Source of the DNA: Planctomycetota bacterium | GTDB lineage: Bacteria > Planctomycetota > UBA1135 > UBA2386 | Length of the DNA stretch: 64,000 nucleotides | Direction of reading: 5' to 3' | Assembly (NCBI GenBank): GCA_020638655.1 | Contig: JACKIC010000002.1 | Coordinates: 620,001-684,000 of the forward strand | Part shown: positions 40,738 to 49,956 of the stretch, in pieces | Layout of the letters: the number at the start of each line of letters is the position of its first letter | Position numbering within the stretch: the first letter of the stretch is position 1 | Made by a program: the position numbers and the translations under genes | The notes under the pieces: generated by a model | Databases searched by the model: none | What the model saw: the letters and a program-made list of their open reading frames with translations, nothing else | What the model was told of the DNA's origin: nothing

Positions 40738-40859
40738 TCCGCCGGTGTCTGCAAGCATGCCCGCACGAAAACAGTTTCGGACGAGACCGGCCGCGTCGCG
40801 GTGGCGAGAGCTAGCCCTTCGCAAATGGGGCGCTCACAAGTGGGGCGCGGCAGAGGGAG

Positions 40860-42002
40860 TCAGCCACCCGCAGCGCTGGCCACGGCCTCGACGAGGCGCT
40901 GCCGATCGCGGTCGCCGAGCGGCGCGCCCGGGGCGATGCGCACCGTTCCCGACGCCTGCGTGCCCAGGTGCTGGTGCAGCCAGGGGGCGCAGTGGTGGCC
41001 GCTGCGCACGTGAATGCGCGCCGCGTCGAGCACCAGGCCGAGCTCGGCCGGGTCGGCGTCGGCGAGCGTCAGGCTGAGCACGGGGGTGCGCGGTCCGGGC
41101 GGCGGTCGCAGCAGCTGCACGCCTGGCAGTTGGCCGAGCGCGTCGGCGAGGCGCTCGACTTCCTCGAGGCAGGCCGCGAGCCGCGGCGGCGCCGGGTGCG
41201 CGTCTGCCCAGCGCAGCGCCGCCGCCAGCCCGAAGATCGCCGGGGTGTTGGGGGTGCCGGCCTCGAACGCCGTCGGCCAGGCCTCGGGGTGCCGTTCGAG
41301 CGCCTGGCTGCTGCCGGTGCCGCCCTGCTTCTGCGGCGCGAGCGCGACCCCGGGGCGGGCGATCACGAAGCCCAGGCCCGGCGGCCCGAGCAGCGCCTTG
41401 TGGGCGCTGCCGACGACCACGTCGGCGCCGACGTCCACCGGCAACCAGCCGGCGGTCTGGCTGACGTCGAGCACGCTGGTGCAGCCCGCGGCGCGCGCGG
41501 CGGCGGCGAACGCCGCGGCATCGAACACCGCGCCGGTGACGTTGCTGGCGTGCGTGAACACCAGCACGTCGGGGCGATGACGGGCGATGGCGGCCGCCAT
41601 ACCGGTTGCCGCGAGGCCGCCGTCGGGGTCCGGCGGCAGGACCTCGAGCGAGAGGCCCAATGGGGCGCGCAAGGCGGCCAGCGGCCGCACGACGGAGCTG
41701 TGCTCGAACGCGGTCGTGAGCACGCGGTGTCCCGGGCGCAGCAGCGCCCGCAGGGTCAGGTTGAGGCCCTCGGTGGCGCCCGAGACGAATGCGACGCGGT
41801 CGCCGCCGAGCCCGCAGAGCGCGCCGAGGCCGCGTCGGGCCGCCGCGACCTCGGCGCGGGCGACCTGGCAACGTTCGCCGTCGCCGCGTTCGGCGCTGAC
41901 GCCGACCTGTTCGTACCAGCGCCGCATCGCGTCGAGCACGACCTGGGGTTTGGGCCAGCTGGTCGCGGCGTGGTCGAGGTAGAGCAGGTCGTCGTCGCTC
42001 AC
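40860..42002 (-). CDS. Cysteine desulfurase-like class V aminotransferase
   Basis: A 380-residue PLP enzyme of the NifS/SufS-like class V group; YLDHAATSWPKP is the opening of the TIGR01977 type. PLP binding is by Lys202 in GSAHKALLG, with His101 stacking on the ring. The persulfide Cys338 is in RSGHHCAPW. It would release sulfur from cysteine. It starts with GTG 42002, overlapping the stop of the ThiF/MoeB-like gene (GTGA), so sulfur supply and adenylyltransfer are coupled. Confidence 0.88.
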   Translation of the reverse strand: MSDDDLLYLDHAATSWPKPQVVLDAMRRWYEQVGVSAERGDGERCQVARAEVAAARRGLGALCGLGGDRVAFVSGATEGLNLTLRALLRPGHRVLTTAFEHSSVVRPLAALRAPLGLSLEVLPPDPDGGLAATGMAAAIARHRPDVLVFTHASNVTGAVFDAAAFAAAARAAGCTSVLDVSQTAGWLPVDVGADVVVGSAHKALLGPPGLGFVIARPGVALAPQKQGGTGSSQALERHPEAWPTAFEAGTPNTPAIFGLAAALRWADAHPAPPRLAACLEEVERLADALGQLPGVQLLRPPPGPRTPVLSLTLADADPAELGLVLDAARIHVRSGHHCAPWLHQHLGTQASGTVRIAPGAPLGDRDRQRLVEAVASAAGG

Positions 42003-43081
42003 GACGCACCGCCGTGGGCGCCGACCCAGCGATCGAACAGGGCCCGGGCCCGCAGAGGGTCCTGCACGCCGAACACCAGCGTGCGGCCGCCGGGGAAGAC
42101 GCTGAAGCGGCAGCCGTCGGCAGCGAACCGCAGCAGGTGCGCGGTGCGTCGCAGGTCGTCGACCGCGCCGTCGAGGCGCGCGGCCAGGGCCGCAAGGTCG
42201 ATGGGGGCGCGCGACCCCGGATCGATCTGCACGGCGTCGCGGCCGCACAGCGTGACGGCTTCGGTGGGTGCGGCCAGCAGCGCCGGGAACCTCTCGCGGC
42301 GGCAGACCGGGCAGTCGGGCGCCGGTCGGTCGGCGACCTGCTGCAGCAGGTACTGGCCGCGCCAGACGTCGCAGGTGAACACGCCGCGCGTCGGCGCAGC
42401 GCCCACCAGCAGCTTGAGCGCTTCGGCGACTTGGAACGCGGTGACCGCGGCGATCGCGGGCTGCAGGATGCCGACCGTCTCGCAGTTGCCGACGTCGGCC
42501 CCCTGCGGCGCCTCGGGCCACAGGCAGCGCAGGCAAGGGCCGCCGGCGGGCACGACCATCGCCGCGCCCTCGCTGCCGACGGCGCCCGCATAGATCCACG
42601 GCACACCCTGCTCGGCGCACCAGTCGTTGAGCAGGTAGCGGGTCGGGAAGTTGTCGGTGCCGTCGAGCACCAGGTCGGGGCGCGCCGGCAGGTTGCGCAG
42701 GAAGTCCAGCGAGCAGTCGGCGACGTGCGGCACGACGCGGCAGGCGCTGTTGGCGCCGCCGAGCGCGGCGGCGGCGGCGATCGCCTTGGGCACGCCGGCG
42801 ATCGCGTCGGCCTCCGAGAACAGCACCTGACGTTGCAGGTTGCTGAGCTCGACGATGTCGCGGTCGACGAGCCAGACGGTGCCGACGCCGGCTCGCACCA
42901 GCGCCTGGGCGCTGTGGCTGCCGAGCGCGCCGCAGCCGACGATCAGGACGGTCGCAGAGGCGAGCCGTCGTTGGCCGGTTTCGCCGACGCCGTGCACGCG
43001 CATCTGCCGGCTGTAGCGGCCGAGCGGGTCGCGAGGTGGGTCGCGCAGTGGGTCGCCGGTGGTCACCGGATGGGTGGTCAC
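41999..43081 (-). CDS. ThiF/MoeB-type adenylyltransferase
   Basis: A 360-residue E1-like enzyme that adenylates the C-terminal Gly of a sulfur-carrier protein. It has the nucleotide loop GCGALGSH, DRDIVELSNLQRQVLF, DGTDNFPTRYLLNDWC, the catalytic-Cys candidate in GNCETVGIL, and two zinc Cys pairs (CLRC and CPVC). The C-terminal 90 residues resemble the extra domain of Bacillus-type ThiF. The start is GTG 43081, with GTG 43066 as an alternative. It lies between a ferredoxin and the cysteine desulfurase. No ThiS or MoaD-like carrier is next to it, so thiamine versus molybdopterin is open. Confidence 0.88.
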   Translation of the reverse strand: MTTHPVTTGDPLRDPPRDPLGRYSRQMRVHGVGETGQRRLASATVLIVGCGALGSHSAQALVRAGVGTVWLVDRDIVELSNLQRQVLFSEADAIAGVPKAIAAAAALGGANSACRVVPHVADCSLDFLRNLPARPDLVLDGTDNFPTRYLLNDWCAEQGVPWIYAGAVGSEGAAMVVPAGGPCLRCLWPEAPQGADVGNCETVGILQPAIAAVTAFQVAEALKLLVGAAPTRGVFTCDVWRGQYLLQQVADRPAPDCPVCRRERFPALLAAPTEAVTLCGRDAVQIDPGSRAPIDLAALAARLDGAVDDLRRTAHLLRFAADGCRFSVFPGGRTLVFGVQDPLRARALFDRWVGAHGGAS

Positions 43082-43109
43082 CGGACGGGGGCCACGGGGA
43101 CTGCCGGGC

Positions 43110-43349
43110 CTACGCGAAGTAGTCGGCGTTGGTCTTGGTGAACTGCTTCCATTCCTCGGGCAGGTCTTCTTCGGCGAAGATCGCCGTCACCGGGCACGCG
43201 TCGACGCACAGCGTGCAGTCGATGCAGTCGGACGGGTTGATGTAGAGCTGCGGCGAGTCGTCCTTGCCGTGGATGCAGTCGACGGGGCAGACGTCGACGC
43301 AGGCCTTGTCCTTGACGTCGATACAGGGTTGAGCGATGACGTGCGTCAT
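43110..43349 (-). CDS. FdxA-type ferredoxin
   Basis: A 79-residue ferredoxin. Cysteines occur as KACVDVCPVDCI and CIDCTLCVDACP, the pattern for one [3Fe-4S] or [4Fe-4S] and one [4Fe-4S] cluster seen in FdxA/7Fe ferredoxins. It carries low-potential electrons in the cytoplasm. It starts at ATG 43349 and precedes the ThiF/MoeB-like gene by 28 bp, so it is likely the first gene of that operon. Confidence 0.92.
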   Translation of the reverse strand: MTHVIAQPCIDVKDKACVDVCPVDCIHGKDDSPQLYINPSDCIDCTLCVDACPVTAIFAEEDLPEEWKQFTKTNADYFA

Positions 43350-43512
43350 GGGGGCGACGGTTTATGGTCTGACGCGCCCGGCTGCAAGTACGCTGCGGGT
43401 TCCGCGCGCGGATCCCTGCGGCCGCCCGGCGCGCCCCGCGGCGACGACTCGTGCAATGCTCGCATGGGCGACGTAGCCTGCCGGCTCGCCGGCCCCTCAC
43501 CACAGTCACGCA

Positions 43513-44796
43513 GTGCGCGTCGCGATCGTCAGCTACTACGCCCCCCCGGAACCCGCCGTCGCGTCGCACCGCGTGCTGCGCCTGTCGCGCACCCTGTTGG
43601 CCCACGGACACGAGGTGCACTGGGTCACCCTCGCCGCCGCGCAGCTGCTGGCCCGCGACGACACGCTCGCGGCGGCCACGCCGGCGGCGGTGGTGCGCCA
43701 CGAGCTGGGCGGGCCGACCCTGGCGTCGCGTCCGGCCGCGCGCAACCTGCCCGAGAAGCTGCTGCGCACGTTGACCCACAAGCTGCCCGGGTGGCTGGCG
43801 CTGCCCGACAAGCACGTCGAGTGGGCCTGGCGGCTGCGGCGCGAGCTGCCGGCCCTGGCGCGGCGCGAGGGCTTCGACGCGGTGCTGCTGACCTGCGGCC
43901 CGCACGGGCAGATCCTGGCGATCCCGGCGCTGCGGCGCGCGTGTCCGCGGCTGCGCATCCTCGTCGACTACCGCGACCTGCTCAGCGGCAACGCCTGGAC
44001 CCGTACGGGCGGCGAACGGGTGCGGCAGCGGCTGCTGCAGCGCGAACGCGCGGCGCTCCGGCTCGCCGACCAGCTGTTCGTCAACACCAGCGAGGCGCTG
44101 CGCGAGTTCGAGCAGACGTTCGTGCCGCCGCCGTGCCCGGTGCAGCTGATGCGCAACGCGGCGGACTACGCGCTGGCCGACGAACTCGCCGACGAACTCG
44201 CGGCGCGCGGCGGCCGCCCGACCCCGCGCGACGGCATCCACCTGGGGTTCTTCGGCACGATCTTCCCGCGACGCCGGCTGCGGCCGGTGCTCGACGCGCT
44301 GGCGTTGCTCGACGCCGCGGCCCTGCGGCAGGTGACCGTGCACGTCTACTGCGACGCGCGCGATTCGAAGCGGCTGCTCGAAGAGGACCTCCCGCAGGTC
44401 CCCGCCGCGGTGCGCGAGCGCGTGATGCGGCACGACCCGGTGCCGTTCGCGACCGCGCTGCAGGCGATGCGCGAGATGACCGCGCTGTTGCTCGTGAACG
44501 GCAGCGAGCCCGAGGACGCGATCTTCGTACCCGGCAAGCTCTACGACTACCTGATGGCGCGTCGGCCGGTGCTGTTCGTCGGCAACCCCGGCGACGCCTG
44601 GCAGATCGTGGCCGACACCTCGGGTCCCGGACACTGCTTCACCTACGCGGAGACCGCCGAGCTGGCCGGAAGCATCGCGGCGCTGGCGCCGCGGCCCGGC
44701 GACCTGGCACCGGCGCGGCAGTACGACGCGGCGACGAGCTTCGCGCCCTTGCTCACCTGCCTGGAAGCTGGTCGGGATCCGGGCGCGGCGCGTTAG
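43513..44796 (+). CDS. GT4-type glycosyltransferase
   Basis: A 427-residue two-domain GT-B glycosyltransferase. The N-terminus (VAIVSYYAPPEPAVASHRVLRLSRTLLAHGHEV) is the acceptor half. The C-terminal half has IHLGFFGTIFPRRRL and the sugar-nucleotide loop FVPGKLYDYLMARRPVLFVG, where the E of the usual ExxxxxxxE motif is replaced, as in some WcaI-like members. It builds surface polysaccharide in the cytoplasm. GTG 43513 is the start. It converges on the epimerase with a 4-bp overlap. Confidence 0.88.
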   Translation: MRVAIVSYYAPPEPAVASHRVLRLSRTLLAHGHEVHWVTLAAAQLLARDDTLAAATPAAVVRHELGGPTLASRPAARNLPEKLLRTLTHKLPGWLALPDKHVEWAWRLRRELPALARREGFDAVLLTCGPHGQILAIPALRRACPRLRILVDYRDLLSGNAWTRTGGERVRQRLLQRERAALRLADQLFVNTSEALREFEQTFVPPPCPVQLMRNAADYALADELADELAARGGRPTPRDGIHLGFFGTIFPRRRLRPVLDALALLDAAALRQVTVHVYCDARDSKRLLEEDLPQVPAAVRERVMRHDPVPFATALQAMREMTALLLVNGSEPEDAIFVPGKLYDYLMARRPVLFVGNPGDAWQIVADTSGPGHCFTYAETAELAGSIAALAPRPGDLAPARQYDAATSFAPLLTCLEAGRDPGAAR

Positions 44797-45881
44797 TCGG
44801 CGCTGCGCGCCCGCCACCAGCCTTCGAGCACGTCGACGATGCGCGCGGCGGTCTTGCCGTCCCACAGCGCCGGCACCGGCTGCGACCCAGGCGCCTTCTG
44901 CAGCGCCTCGAGGGCCAGCGCGACGATCGTGCCCGGGTCGGTGCCGGCGAGCACGTTGCTGCCCTGGCTGATGGTGATCGGCCGCTCGGTGTTCTCGCGG
45001 ATCGTCAGGCACGGGATGCGGTGCCAGGTGGTCTCCTCCTGCAGCCCGCCCGAATCGGTGAGCACCAGGCGGCTGCCCGCCACGAGCGCCATGAAGTCGA
45101 GGTAGCCGAGCGGATCGAGCAGGTGCAGGCCCTCCGTGCCGCCGCCCGATTGCAGCCGTTCGCGCGTGCGCGGGTGGCACGGGAAGACCAGCGGCAGCGT
45201 CTTGGCGATCTCGCGCAGGGCGCCGAGGATGCCGGTCAGCGTGGCGGGTTCGTCGACGTTCGACGGCCGGTGCAGCGTGACCACGCCGTAGGTGCCGGCC
45301 GAGAGGCCGAGCCGCTGCAGGATGTCCGAGCCGCGGGCCGCCTGCAGGTGGTCGACCAGCGAGTCGATCATGATGTTGCCGACGTGGAAGATGCGCGCGT
45401 CGGGCACGCCTTCGGCGCGCAGGTTGTCGTCGGCGTCGGGCGAGGGGGTCAGCAACAGGTCGGCGAGGCAGTCGGTGACGAGGCGGTTGATCTCCTCGGG
45501 CATCGTGCGATCGCGGCTGCGCAGGCCCGCCTCGACGTGCGCCACGGGAACGCCGAGCTTGCTGCTGACGAGCGTGCAGGCGAGCGTGGAGTTGACGTCG
45601 CCGACGACGACCACGACGTCGGGCCGTTCCTGCAGCAGCACGGGTTCGAACGCGGCCATCACCTTGGCGGTCTGCTGCGCGTGCGAACCGGAGCCGACGC
45701 CGAGGTGATGGTCGGGTGTCGGCAGGCCGAGGTCGCGGAAGAACGCGTCCGACATGTTGGCGTCGTAGTGCTGGCCGGTGTGCACCAGCACCGACTCGTG
45801 GCCGCGGCGCGACAGGCAGCGCAGCAGCGGCGCGACCTTCATGAAGTTGGGGCGCGCGCCGACGATCGAGAGGACTTTCAT
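44793..45881 (-). CDS. wecB: Non-hydrolysing UDP-GlcNAc 2-epimerase type
   Basis: A 362-residue epimerase. Key residues are at WecB positions: Asp95 (VVGDVNST), Glu117 (HVEAGLRS) and the PEEINR acid pair near 130, plus VTLHRPSNVD with the catalytic His region and TDSGGLQEE. It interconverts UDP-GlcNAc and UDP-ManNAc. Because WbpB-, WbpE- and WbpD-like genes lie 13 kb away, it may instead be the WbpI enzyme acting on UDP-2,3-diacetamido-glucuronate. The start is ATG 45881. Confidence 0.92.
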   Translation of the reverse strand: MKVLSIVGARPNFMKVAPLLRCLSRRGHESVLVHTGQHYDANMSDAFFRDLGLPTPDHHLGVGSGSHAQQTAKVMAAFEPVLLQERPDVVVVVGDVNSTLACTLVSSKLGVPVAHVEAGLRSRDRTMPEEINRLVTDCLADLLLTPSPDADDNLRAEGVPDARIFHVGNIMIDSLVDHLQAARGSDILQRLGLSAGTYGVVTLHRPSNVDEPATLTGILGALREIAKTLPLVFPCHPRTRERLQSGGGTEGLHLLDPLGYLDFMALVAGSRLVLTDSGGLQEETTWHRIPCLTIRENTERPITISQGSNVLAGTDPGTIVALALEALQKAPGSQPVPALWDGKTAARIVDVLEGWWRARSAD

Positions 45882-45965
45882 GACTGCGGGAGGACCGGTC
45901 CGTGCATGTCTATCACGACACCATCGGCAATCCAGCCCGCGAACCGGAGCCCGGGGCCCGCGGCG

Positions 45966-47507
45966 CTACTCCGAGGTGCTGGCGACCAGCCCCAGCTTGC
46001 GCCGCACCCGCTGCTTCTCTTCGCGGGTCGTGCCCAGCAGCACGCCGACCAGGAGCGCCGGTGCCGTCACCACGGTCGCCTTGAGGATCAGGCTCGGCCA
46101 GCCGCTCACCGGCAGCAGGTCGGTGACGCCCCACGACACCGCGCCCATGGTGGCGAGCACCATCAGGCCGCCCGGCGCGGCGCGCACCACGAATTGGCGC
46201 AGCGACAGCTCGAGCGTGTGGGCGAGGAAACGCGGCTGCAGGATCAGCTGCGTGCCCGCGATCGGGATCAGCGTGCCCAGCGCCACGCCGAGCAGGCCGA
46301 ACGGCTTGATCAGGATCAGGCTCAGCACCAGGTTGCTGACCGCCTCGAGCATCGACAGCCTGGCGAGGAAACGCACCTTGCGCATGCCGAACAGCACCTG
46401 CTTGCCGCAGGTCATCATCGCGCGCAGCAGCGTGGCGCCGGCGAGCACGGCCATGATCGTCGCGCTGGACGTGTACTTCTCACCGGAGACCTTCCCGGGA
46501 TCGATCCACACCGACAGGAAGTCGTGGCCGAGGAAGATCAACCCGCCGCCGATCAAGCCGGCCAGCAGGAAGATGTTCTTGCTGCCGGAGACCCACAGTC
46601 GCCGCAGAGCGGGGCGATCCCCGCTGGCGTCACACGCCGTCGCGTAGGGCGTCAGCGTCCACGCCACGGCATTGATGATCATCATGAAGTAGGTGATGCA
46701 GGCGCCGCCGACCGAGTAGTAGGTGACGGCGTCGATGTCCGGCATCATGATGCCGATCACCAGCAGATCGGTGGAGAGCACGATCTGGTCGGCGATGTTG
46801 ATCAGGAAGTTGTAGACCGAGAAGCTGGTCAGCTCGCGCATCGAGTCGCGGTTGCACCAGCGCGGCGACAGGGACAGGCCGGGCAGCAGCCGGAACGCGA
46901 TCCAGCACCGCAGCAGCCAAGCGATCGTTTGCGTCGACGCGGTGACGATGGCGATCCCGATCAGCCCGTGGCCCTCCGCCAGCACCCAGTAGGCGAGCGC
47001 GAGGTTGAGCAGCCGTTCGCCGATGCCGACGAGGTTGGCGATGTCGAAGCGCTGGCGCGCATAGGTTGCGCTCCCGAGCACGCCGAAGGGGAAGGACAGG
47101 GCCACCGCGGTGCCCATGACCACGATCGCCAGGCGCGCTTCGGGGACCTCGGACGGCGCCAGCGTGAACAACGCCGGCGCGAGCCACGCGATCAGGGCGC
47201 TCAGCAGCAACAGCAACACGGCGATCGGCAGCGTCATCGCGACGGCCGTGGACATGGTGCGGTTGACGCCGCCGATGTCCTGGTTGGTCCAGTAGCGGGT
47301 CACGTACTGACCGACCGCTGAGCGGATGCCGAGGTCGAGGATGCCGTAGTACCCGGTGAGCGAGACGACTAGGCTCCAGATGGCGTAGCTGTCGTCACCC
47401 AGCGTATGGATGACGAACGGCGTCATCAGCAACGCGGCGCCGATCGCGACCACATAGCCAACTGCGTTGCTCGCGATGTTGCGCGAGATGGTGGTCAGCG
47501 GGCCCAT
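45966..47507 (-). CDS. Wzx-type polysaccharide flippase
   Basis: A 513-residue membrane protein with 12-14 hydrophobic spans, starting at ATG 47507. The N-terminus (NIASNAVGYVVAIGAALLMTPFVIHTLGDDSYAIWSL) is typical of the MOP/PST superfamily of oligosaccharide-lipid flippases. It would move lipid-linked repeat units across the inner membrane. It lies downstream of the toroid and ATP-grasp genes on the same strand. Confidence 0.9.
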   Translation of the reverse strand: MGPLTTISRNIASNAVGYVVAIGAALLMTPFVIHTLGDDSYAIWSLVVSLTGYYGILDLGIRSAVGQYVTRYWTNQDIGGVNRTMSTAVAMTLPIAVLLLLLSALIAWLAPALFTLAPSEVPEARLAIVVMGTAVALSFPFGVLGSATYARQRFDIANLVGIGERLLNLALAYWVLAEGHGLIGIAIVTASTQTIAWLLRCWIAFRLLPGLSLSPRWCNRDSMRELTSFSVYNFLINIADQIVLSTDLLVIGIMMPDIDAVTYYSVGGACITYFMMIINAVAWTLTPYATACDASGDRPALRRLWVSGSKNIFLLAGLIGGGLIFLGHDFLSVWIDPGKVSGEKYTSSATIMAVLAGATLLRAMMTCGKQVLFGMRKVRFLARLSMLEAVSNLVLSLILIKPFGLLGVALGTLIPIAGTQLILQPRFLAHTLELSLRQFVVRAAPGGLMVLATMGAVSWGVTDLLPVSGWPSLILKATVVTAPALLVGVLLGTTREEKQRVRRKLGLVASTSE

Positions 47508-47575
47508 GGCGTTCCCCGCTCGGTGGGGCGGCCGGGACCGCGGGTATCGCTGCACATTGGCGACTCGACCAGCAC

Positions 47576-48742
47576 CTACATCACCTTGCTCTGGGCCCAC
47601 ATCGCTGCCGCGAGCAGGATCCAACCGTGATGGTAGGGGCGCGACTCGGGGCAGACATGCCCCCCCCGGAACGCGCGCCGGTCCTCGGTCCCGGTCCACG
47701 CGACGCGTCCCAGCCGCAGCAGTTCGCCGCTGCCCAGGCCTAGCGCGGCGGTCGTCGCGGGGTCGTCGCGCTGCACCGCGCGCCAGACCATGCCGCCGTC
47801 GTCGTCGAGCAGCTCGACATCGGGGCGCTCGTCGCGCCGGTCGAACCACGCGAGGCTGCGTTCGATCGAGGCGTCGTAGCGGCGCGGCTGGCCGCTGGCC
47901 AGTGCGGTCGCGAGCAGCATCATCGGGCCCATCGCGTCCTGGTGCACCGTGTAGACCGGGTAGCGCAGGGCCGGCACCGCGCGGCCGACCTGGTAGATCC
48001 ACCACCATTGTCCGGTCGGGCCCTGCAGGCTCGCGACGCGGTCGGCGCAGCGCTCGGCGGCGCGTTGCCAGCCGGCGTCGCCGCCCGCGGCCGTGAGCGC
48101 CGCCAACGCCATCGTCGGATAGACCTGGGAGGCGAAGCTGCCGAGGTGCGTCTCGCGGCGCGTGCGGAACACGTTCTTGCGGCGCACGCGCCGGGAGAAC
48201 GAGAACAGCCCGGTGGTGGGGTCCTGGTTGCGCACCAGCACCGCCGCGACGTCGTCGGCGAACGCTGCGATCCCGGGCAGGCCGGCGGCGCGGCCCGCGG
48301 CGAGGCCGCGCAGCAGGAAGCCCGTCTCCATGCTGGCGCAGTCCGAGCGGCTGGCGAACACCTCGTCGCGGCGCTGCAGCAGGGCCGCAGCCGTGGCTTC
48401 GGCGCGCGCGTCGCCACGCAGCAGCTGGGCCCACAGGATCAGGCCCTGGTCGCCCGCGGAGGGCGACGGCCAGGACGCCAGGCCGTCGTAGAGCGTGTCG
48501 AGCGCGAGCGCCGGCGGCGCGCCGTGGCGCCGCCAATGCTCGATCCCGATCAAGGCCATCGCCGTGTAGCGTTCGGAGCGACCGTCGAGCGCGACCTGTC
48601 CGCCCGGTCGCTGCAGGGCGCGGTGACACAGCGCGCGGCCGCCGTCGACGACGAGGCGCGGCAGGCCGCGGCTGGCGATCTCGACGAGGCGCGCGAAGGC
48701 GCCGTCGATGGCGTTCTCCGCCGAAGTGGAGAGCAGGGTCAC
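47576..48742 (-). CDS. Alpha/alpha-toroid-like protein, unknown
   Basis: A 388-residue protein starting with GTG 48742, overlapping the upstream ATP-grasp stop (GTGA). It has evenly spaced helices with motifs such as YTAMALIGIEHWRRHG, METGFLLRGL, GQWWWIYQVGRAVP and YPVYTVHQDAMGPM, suggesting an alpha/alpha barrel like those of glycoside hydrolases or cyclases. No signal peptide is seen, so it should act in the cytoplasm. Coupling to the ATP-grasp gene and proximity to a flippase suggest a role in surface-glycan or peptide-sugar modification. Its reaction is unknown. Confidence 0.65.
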   Translation of the reverse strand: MTLLSTSAENAIDGAFARLVEIASRGLPRLVVDGGRALCHRALQRPGGQVALDGRSERYTAMALIGIEHWRRHGAPPALALDTLYDGLASWPSPSAGDQGLILWAQLLRGDARAEATAAALLQRRDEVFASRSDCASMETGFLLRGLAAGRAAGLPGIAAFADDVAAVLVRNQDPTTGLFSFSRRVRRKNVFRTRRETHLGSFASQVYPTMALAALTAAGGDAGWQRAAERCADRVASLQGPTGQWWWIYQVGRAVPALRYPVYTVHQDAMGPMMLLATALASGQPRRYDASIERSLAWFDRRDERPDVELLDDDGGMVWRAVQRDDPATTAALGLGSGELLRLGRVAWTGTEDRRAFRGGHVCPESRPYHHGWILLAAAMWAQSKVM

Positions 48743-49956
48743 GCGGCCTTCTCCGCCACGGGACCGCCGCCGAACCACCGCGCCACCTTCTGGCCCAGTC
48801 GCCGCCACGCCGCGCCGACCGTCGCCAGCCACGGCCCCAGATCATCGAGTGCGAACACGGCGCCGCGCACCGGCGGGCGGATCGACCACAGCCACGCCAG
48901 CAGGCCGAGCTCGCCGCGGCGGCGGTAGTAGGCGGCCGCCTGCGTATCCCAGCTCCAGTAGACCCAACGGCGCGCGCGGCGAGGGCGCCGGACCGCGGGC
49001 GCGGGCAGCTCGGCGAGATCGCAGTAGGCGACCCAGGCGAGCGGCACGCCGTTGTGGTCGGCGACGCCGTTCTGCCAGTCGGGGCGGCAGACCGTGGGTT
49101 CGATCATGTAGTAGACGCCGTCGCGGGGGTCGCGCTTGTACTCGAGCGAACACAGGCCGTGCATGCCGACCGCGGCGAAGAACTGGCGCGCGGCGTCGTC
49201 GAGCGCCGGCACGTCGACGGGCTCGCTCGCCGAGGTGCCGCCGCAGTGCGGCTGCCACTGGCGCAGTTTGCGACCGCTGAACACGGCGTCGGTGTGGCCG
49301 CCGTGCTTGCAGTAGAGCAACGTGAAGTAGATCTCGTCGTCGCCGCCGGGCACGAACTGCTGCACCACGACCTCGGCGCCGGTGCCTTCGACGCGCGTCC
49401 ACAGGTCGCGCAGCTCGTCGCGGCTGCCGAGCACATAGGCCTTGCGCAGCCCCGCGGCCTGCCACGCCTCGTCCTTGCTGGTCGGCTTGAGGATGCAGGG
49501 ATACGAGGTCTCGGCGGCGGCCTTGTCGAAGTCGGCGCGGCCTCGCACGTGCCACGTGCGCGGCACGGCGACGCCGAGCCGCTCGGCGACGGCGCGCATG
49601 CGTTCCTTGTCGAGCAGCTCGTGCACCACGTCGGGGGCCGGCATCGCGATGCGGAACCACCGGCGCAGCTCGTCGAGATGATCGGCGACCAGGCCCACGG
49701 ACTCGTCGGTGATCGGGATCAGCACCGGGCGTTCGGCGAACGACGGCCCCTTGGCGCGCAGCAGCGTGAGCAGGTCCTCGGCGCGATCGCCGCGAGGCCA
49801 GCGCTGCTGCAGGTAGCGGCTGCGCAGCTCGAAGCTCGCCTCGTCGCCGTGGATGCCGATCACCGGCACGCCGTGGCGGCCCAGCGCGCGCGCCACGCCG
49901 AGACCGTTGAGGTTCAGGGCGGTGACGATGGCGGGGAGAGGCGGACGAGCGGGCAT
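48739..49956 (-). CDS. ATP-grasp ligase
   Basis: A 405-residue ATP-grasp enzyme starting at ATG 49956. The N-terminal domain (PAIVTALNLNGLGVARALGRHGVPVIGI) resembles carbamoyl-phosphate-synthase-like ATP-grasp proteins. The ATP-binding part includes YPCILKPTSKDEAW, VVVQQFVPGGDDEIYF and LCSLEYKRDPRDGVYYMIEPT. Such enzymes join a carboxylate to an amine. In capsule clusters they often attach amino acids to sugar acids. It is coupled to the toroid-like gene. Substrates are unknown. Confidence 0.85.
   Translation of the reverse strand: MPARPPLPAIVTALNLNGLGVARALGRHGVPVIGIHGDEASFELRSRYLQQRWPRGDRAEDLLTLLRAKGPSFAERPVLIPITDESVGLVADHLDELRRWFRIAMPAPDVVHELLDKERMRAVAERLGVAVPRTWHVRGRADFDKAAAETSYPCILKPTSKDEAWQAAGLRKAYVLGSRDELRDLWTRVEGTGAEVVVQQFVPGGDDEIYFTLLYCKHGGHTDAVFSGRKLRQWQPHCGGTSASEPVDVPALDDAARQFFAAVGMHGLCSLEYKRDPRDGVYYMIEPTVCRPDWQNGVADHNGVPLAWVAYCDLAELPAPAVRRPRRARRWVYWSWDTQAAAYYRRRGELGLLAWLWSIRPPVRGAVFALDDLGPWLATVGAAWRRLGQKVARWFGGGPVAEKAA

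Larger units (their letters stand above)
40296..40859. other. 564-bp intergenic region upstream of nrdJ
   Basis: This gap lies between the cysteine desulfurase stop and nrdJ, both on the minus strand. No convincing protein or known RNA is seen. It contains a direct repeat CGAAACGCTGA at 40432 and 40448 (16-bp spacing), an AT-rich island at 40722-40737, and an imperfect palindrome CGAAAACAGTTTCG at 40766-40779. It probably holds the nrdJ promoter and a long leader. Confidence 0.6.

Noticed and set aside
40296..40859. Cobalamin riboswitch upstream of nrdJ
   Set aside because: The conserved B12-box core (GCCACTG type preceded by GCAACTGCGAAAGGCG-like sequence) was not found on the minus strand.
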